From Novosphingobium naphthalenivorans NBRC 102051 (GTDB lineage Bacteria; Pseudomonadota; Alphaproteobacteria; Sphingomonadales; Sphingomonadaceae), in assembly GCF_001590985.1 (NCBI RefSeq), contig NZ_BCTX01000006.1, forward strand, positions 1 to 64,000: DNA of 64,000 bases, written 5' to 3'. Within the stretch, counting starts at the first letter, position 1. Each line of letters opens with the position of its first letter. A program made the position numbers and the translations under genes. Positions 60,872 through 64,000 of this stretch are shown here, piece by piece. The notes under the pieces are model-generated. The model saw only the letters and a list, made by a program, of their open reading frames with translations. It searched no databases and was not told where the DNA came from.

Positions 60872-60922
60872 ATCGTCCCCGTCGCTAATCGCGTGTTGCG
60901 ATTGGCCAAAGACGGGGACGAT
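60872..60922 (+). promoter_or_regulatory. Long hairpin covering the trbB ribosome binding site
   Basis: ATCGTCCCCGTC (60872-60883) pairs perfectly with GACGGGGACGAT (60911-60922). Inside, GCTAATCGC pairs with GCGATTGGC around a GTGTT loop, leaving only a CAAA bulge. The second strand contains the GGGGACG ribosome binding site, and the GTG start at 60924 follows after one base. The structure should hide the site from ribosomes until it is opened. Confidence 0.65.
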
Positions 60923-60923
60923 C

Positions 60924-61922
60924 GTGGCGGTCACACCACTTCATTCCGAGGCCTTCTCCCGCGGCGCGCGCATGCTGCGCACCGCGCTTGGTCCAGCGAT
61001 CGCCGGCTTCCTCGAAGACCCCTCGATCGTCGAGGTGATGCTCAACCCCGATGGCCGGCTTTGGATCGACCGGCTGTCGGGTGGTCTGGAGGATAGCGGC
61101 CGCACGATGTCCGCCGCCGATGGCGAGCGGATCGTGCGCCTCGTCGCGCACCATGTCGGCGCGGAGGTCCATGCCGACAAACCGCGTGTCTCGGCCGAGC
61201 TGCCCGAGACGGGAGAGCGGTTCGAGGGACTTCTGCCGCCGGTGGTCGCCGCGCCGGCCTTTGCGATCCGGAAGCCCGCCGTCGCGGTGTTCACCCTCGA
61301 CGATTATGTCGCTGCCGGCATCATGCTGGCCGGCCAGGCCGCAGTGCTCCGCGCCGCCGTTGCAGATCGCAAGAACATCCTCGTCGCCGGCGGCACCTCG
61401 ACCGGCAAGACCACGCTCACCAACGCACTGTTGGCCGAGATCGCCGGCACCACCGACCGAGTGGTGCTGATCGAGGACACCCGCGAGCTGCAGTGCCGCG
61501 CGCCCAACCTCGTGGCCCTGCGCACCAAGGACGGCGTCGCCTCACTCTCCGACCTGGTCCGCTCCTCACTGCGCCTGCGGCCCGACCGCATCCCGATCGG
61601 CGAGGTGCGCGGCGCTGAAGCGCTGGACCTGCTGAAGGCGTGGGGCACCGGACATCCTGGCGGCATCGGCACGATCCACGCCGGCACCGCGCTCGGAGCG
61701 CTGCGCCGCCTCGAACAGCTCATCCAGGAGGCTGTCGTCACCGTCCCCAAGGCGCTGATCGCCGAGACGATCGATCTCGTCGCGGTGCTGCGCGGCCGCG
61801 GCAGCGAACGCCGCCTTTCCGAACTCGCACTCATCGCCGGTCTCGATCCCGCCACCGGCGATTACCGCGTCCAGTCCGCCGGGGCGGGCGGCGACCTCTT
61901 GCCCCCCGGAGACCCATCATGA
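60924..61922 (+). CDS. trbB: Conjugative transfer ATPase TrbB (VirB11-like)
   Basis: The 332-residue product is a VirB11-family secretion ATPase with Walker [16 protein letters not shown] near residue 157, the Asp box [12 protein letters not shown], Walker B-like [22 protein letters not shown] and the His box [14 protein letters not shown]. The GTG start at 60924 lies just after the hairpin that contains its ribosome binding site. First gene of the trb operon; overlaps trbC (ATGA). Confidence 0.93.
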   Translation: MAVTPLHSEAFSRGARMLRTALGPAIAGFLEDPSIVEVMLNPDGRLWIDRLSGGLEDSGRTMSAADGERIVRLVAHHVGAEVHADKPRVSAELPETGERFEGLLPPVVAAPAFAIRKPAVAVFTLDDYVAAGIMLAGQAAVLRAAVADRKNILVAGGTSTGKTTLTNALLAEIAGTTDRVVLIEDTRELQCRAPNLVALRTKDGVASLSDLVRSSLRLRPDRIPIGEVRGAEALDLLKAWGTGHPGGIGTIHAGTALGALRRLEQLIQEAVVTVPKALIAETIDLVAVLRGRGSERRLSELALIAGLDPATGDYRVQSAGAGGDLLPPGDPS

Positions 61923-62260
61923 TCCGTGTTCTCGCTGTCGCTCATTCTTCGCGCCGCCGCGTGGCCGAGCTCGTCACGCTCGCGACCCTGACGCTCGCCT
62001 TCGCCCCGGCGGCTTACGCCTCCGGCTCCTCCATGCCGTGGGAGACCCCGCTCAACTCCATACTGGAGTCGGTGCAAGGGCCCGTCGCGAAGATCATCTC
62101 GGTCATCATCATCACCGTGACCGGCCTGACGCTCGCCTTCGGCGACACGAGCGGCGGCTTCCGCCGGCTGATCCAGATTGTTTTCGGCCTGTCGATCGCC
62201 TTCGCCGCGTCGAGCTTCTTCCTCTCCTTCTTCTCGTTCTCCGGCGGAGCGCTGATCTGA
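61919..62260 (+). CDS. trbC: Pilin precursor TrbC (VirB2-like)
   Basis: The 113-residue product has a long signal peptide ending near AAYASGS, followed by two hydrophobic segments (ISVIIITVTGLTLAFG and IVFGLSIAFAASSFFLSFF) as in TrbC/VirB2 pilins. It is the likely substrate of the TraF peptidase at 54523. Overlaps trbB by ATGA and trbD by TGATG. Confidence 0.9.
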   Translation: MIRVLAVAHSSRRRVAELVTLATLTLAFAPAAYASGSSMPWETPLNSILESVQGPVAKIISVIIITVTGLTLAFGDTSGGFRRLIQIVFGLSIAFAASSFFLSFFSFSGGALI

Positions 62261-62535
62261 TGGCCGCGATCGTCGATCCCGACGTGCCCGGCTTCTTCGC
62301 GCCGGTCCATCGCGCGCTTACCGACCCGATTCTGATGGGCGGCGCGCCGCGGACCGTCGCGATCGCCAACGGCACGCTCGCGGCGGCGATCGCGCTTGGC
62401 CTGCGGCTCTGGATCCCCGGCGCGCTGATCTGGGCGGTGGGTCACACCGCCGCCGTCTGGGCGGCGAAGCGCGACCCGCAGTTCGTCGACGTGGTGCGCC
62501 GGCACCTTCGTTACCCAGCCCATCTTGGCGTGTGA
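62260..62535 (+). CDS. trbD: TrbD (VirB3-like) inner membrane protein
   Basis: The 91-residue product (PVHRALTDPILMGGAPRTVAIANGTLAAAIALGLRLWIPGALIWAVGHTAAVWAAKRDPQFVDVVRRHLRYPAHLGV) has the TrbD/VirB3 layout with a hydrophobic hairpin and a basic C terminus. It is translationally coupled to trbC. Confidence 0.9.
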   Translation: MAAIVDPDVPGFFAPVHRALTDPILMGGAPRTVAIANGTLAAAIALGLRLWIPGALIWAVGHTAAVWAAKRDPQFVDVVRRHLRYPAHLGV

Positions 62536-62542
62536 GGCTCGG

Positions 62543-64000
62543 ATGCTGAATCTCGCCGAATATCGCAATCGTCCCGCCGGTCTCGCCGACTTCCTACCTT
62601 GGGCGGCCTTGGTCGAAGAGGGCGTCGTCCTCAACAAGGATGGCTCTTTCCAGCGCACGGCGCGCTTTCGCGGACCGGACCTCGATAGCGCCACGCCAGC
62701 CGAGCTAGTGGGCGTGACCGCCCGGCTCAACAACGCGCTGCGCCGTCTCGGTTCCGGCTGGGCGATCTTTGTCGAGGCGCAACGGATCGCCGCTCAGATC
62801 TATCCGCACAGCAGCTTCCCCGATCCGGCGTCGGCGCTTGTCGATCTCGAGCGGCAGGACGCCTTCGAGGAGGCTGGCGCGCATTTCGAGAGCCGTTACT
62901 TCCTGACCTTCGTCTGGCTCCCGCCGGCCGAGGACGCCTCCCGCATCGAAGGGTGGCTCTATGAGGGCCGCGCGCAGACCGGCGTCAATCCGTGGGAGCT
63001 GCTGCGCGGCTTCGTCGACCGGACCAATCGCGTCCTGCAACTCGTCGAGGGCTTCATGCCCGAGGTGGCCTGGCTCGATGACGGCGACACGCTGACCTAC
63101 TTGCACTCGACCATTTCGACCCGGCAGCAGCGCGTCCGCGTCCCGGAGACGCCGATGCACCTCGATGCGCTGCTTGCGGACGAGCCTCTCGCCGGCGGCC
63201 TCGAACCCCGCCTCGGCGCGCATCATTTACGCATCCTCACCGTGGTGGGTTTCCCGACCGCGACGCATCCGGGGATTCTCGACGAGCTCAATCGTCTCGC
63301 CTTCCCCTACCGCTGGTCTACGCGCGCGGTCCTGCTCGACAAGACCGAGGCTGTGAGGCTGCTAACCAAGATCAGGCGGCAGTGGTTTGCGAAAAGGAAA
63401 AGCATCGCCGCGATCGTCAAGGAGGTAATGACCAACGAGGCGTCCACGCTGGTCGACTCCGATGCCGCCAACAAGGCCATGGATGCCGACCTGGCCCTGC
63501 AAGAGCTGGGCACGGACGATGTCGGTCAGACCTACGTCACCGCGACTGTCACCGTCTGGGATCAGGATCCGGGCCTCGCCGCTGAGAAGCTTCGCCTCGT
63601 CGAGAAGGTGATCCAGGGTCGCGATTTCACCTGCATGCCGGAAGGGGTGAACGCGCTGGAAGCCTGGCTCGGGTCCATCCCCGGCCACGCCTACGCCAAC
63701 GTCCGACAGCCGCCGGTCTCGACGCTGAATCTGGCGCACATGATCCCGCTCTCGGCAGTCTGGGCCGGGCCGGCAAGGGACGAGCATTTCCAGGCGCCGC
63801 CGCTGCTGTTCGGCAAGACCGAGGGGTCGACTCCGTTCCGGTTGAGCCTGCACGTCGGCGATGTCGGCCACACGCTGATCGTCGGTCCGACCGGCGCCGG
63901 CAAATCCGTGCTGCTTTCGCTAATGGCGATGCAGTTCCGACGCTATCGCGACAGCCAGATTTTCGCCTTCGATTTCGGCGGCTCGATCCGCACTGCGGCG
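62543..64000 (+). CDS. trbE: TrbE (VirB4-like) transfer ATPase, cut by window end
   Basis: The first 486 codons of TrbE are present, starting at the ATG at 62543 seven bases after trbD. The N-terminal domain (MLNLAEYRNRPAGLADFLPWAALVEEGVVLNKDGSFQRTARFRGPDL) and the Walker A GPTGAGKSVLLSLMAMQFRRY near residue 455 are clear. Full-length TrbE proteins are about 800 residues, so roughly 330 remain beyond the window. VirB4-type ATPases power assembly of the mating channel. Confidence 0.93.
   Translation, partial: MLNLAEYRNRPAGLADFLPWAALVEEGVVLNKDGSFQRTARFRGPDLDSATPAELVGVTARLNNALRRLGSGWAIFVEAQRIAAQIYPHSSFPDPASALVDLERQDAFEEAGAHFESRYFLTFVWLPPAEDASRIEGWLYEGRAQTGVNPWELLRGFVDRTNRVLQLVEGFMPEVAWLDDGDTLTYLHSTISTRQQRVRVPETPMHLDALLADEPLAGGLEPRLGAHHLRILTVVGFPTATHPGILDELNRLAFPYRWSTRAVLLDKTEAVRLLTKIRRQWFAKRKSIAAIVKEVMTNEASTLVDSDAANKAMDADLALQELGTDDVGQTYVTATVTVWDQDPGLAAEKLRLVEKVIQGRDFTCMPEGVNALEAWLGSIPGHAYANVRQPPVSTLNLAHMIPLSAVWAGPARDEHFQAPPLLFGKTEGSTPFRLSLHVGDVGHTLIVGPTGAGKSVLLSLMAMQFRRYRDSQIFAFDFGGSIRTAA

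Noticed and set aside
1..64000. CRISPR array
   Set aside because: No set of regularly spaced near-identical repeats of 24-40 bases with unique spacers; the repeats in repA are three short iterons.

Overview
The window is GC-rich alphaproteobacterial DNA. The gene repertoire and the conjugative element type suggest a sphingomonad or close relative, but no rRNA or core marker gene is present to prove this. It divides into a chromosomal flank (1 to about 19,680) and the start of an integrative and conjugative element (ICE) that runs off the right edge.

Chromosomal flank. Positions 264-2928 hold a tight minus-strand operon: an erythromycin-esterase-like protein, an alpha/beta hydrolase and a phosphoribosyltransferase. 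A secreted GH76 glycosidase follows at 3099. From 4255 to 12010 there is a five-gene minus-strand operon with the gene order and subunit sizes of acetophenone carboxylase (apcABCDE-like), an ATP-dependent ketone carboxylase. Next to it are a sigma-54 enhancer-binding activator (12653-14656), a CobW-type metal chaperone (15081) and a divergent RpoN (16392), then a ribbon-helix-helix protein and a phenol-pathway-type outer membrane protein. I find matching -24/-12 promoters before both the carboxylase operon and cobW-rpoN. Each has the same repeated upstream motif in the same orientation. This looks like a self-contained sigma-54 regulon for ketone degradation.

ICE left end and cargo. A 45-bp 3' fragment of tRNA-Arg(CCG) at 19682-19726 marks the attachment site, followed by a P4-type integrase. 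Defence genes follow: a Gabija pair (GajA OLD nuclease, GajB helicase); a type III-like Res-Mod operon with a third gene that fuses a RelE-like domain to a UvrD helicase; and a minus-strand AAA ATPase, cytoplasmic subtilase and DUF3223 module. I cannot assign that last module to a described system. An IS1182-family element and a Co/Ni efflux pair (dmeRF-like) follow.

ICE backbone. From 41404 the genes are DUF932, ParB-like, Toprim, DUF2493, DUF736 and small proteins, then a control region with two XRE regulators, a QseM-like DUF2285 protein and an FseA-like gene pair split by a probable +1 frameshift. An HTH protein, repA-parA-RHH-DUF2840-traF (stop and start codons overlap in series), DUF736, a lytic transglycosylase, the relaxase, traG, a CopG-like gene and trbBCDE (trbE truncated by the window end) complete the visible part. 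This layout resembles the ICEMlSymR7A-type elements of alphaproteobacteria.

Non-coding structure is unusually rich. Two families of covarying RNA-like leaders precede backbone genes (41404 and 42773; 46301 and 49189). A likely replication origin lies inside the 3' end of repA. A candidate oriT lies before the relaxase, and a long hairpin covers the trbB ribosome binding site.
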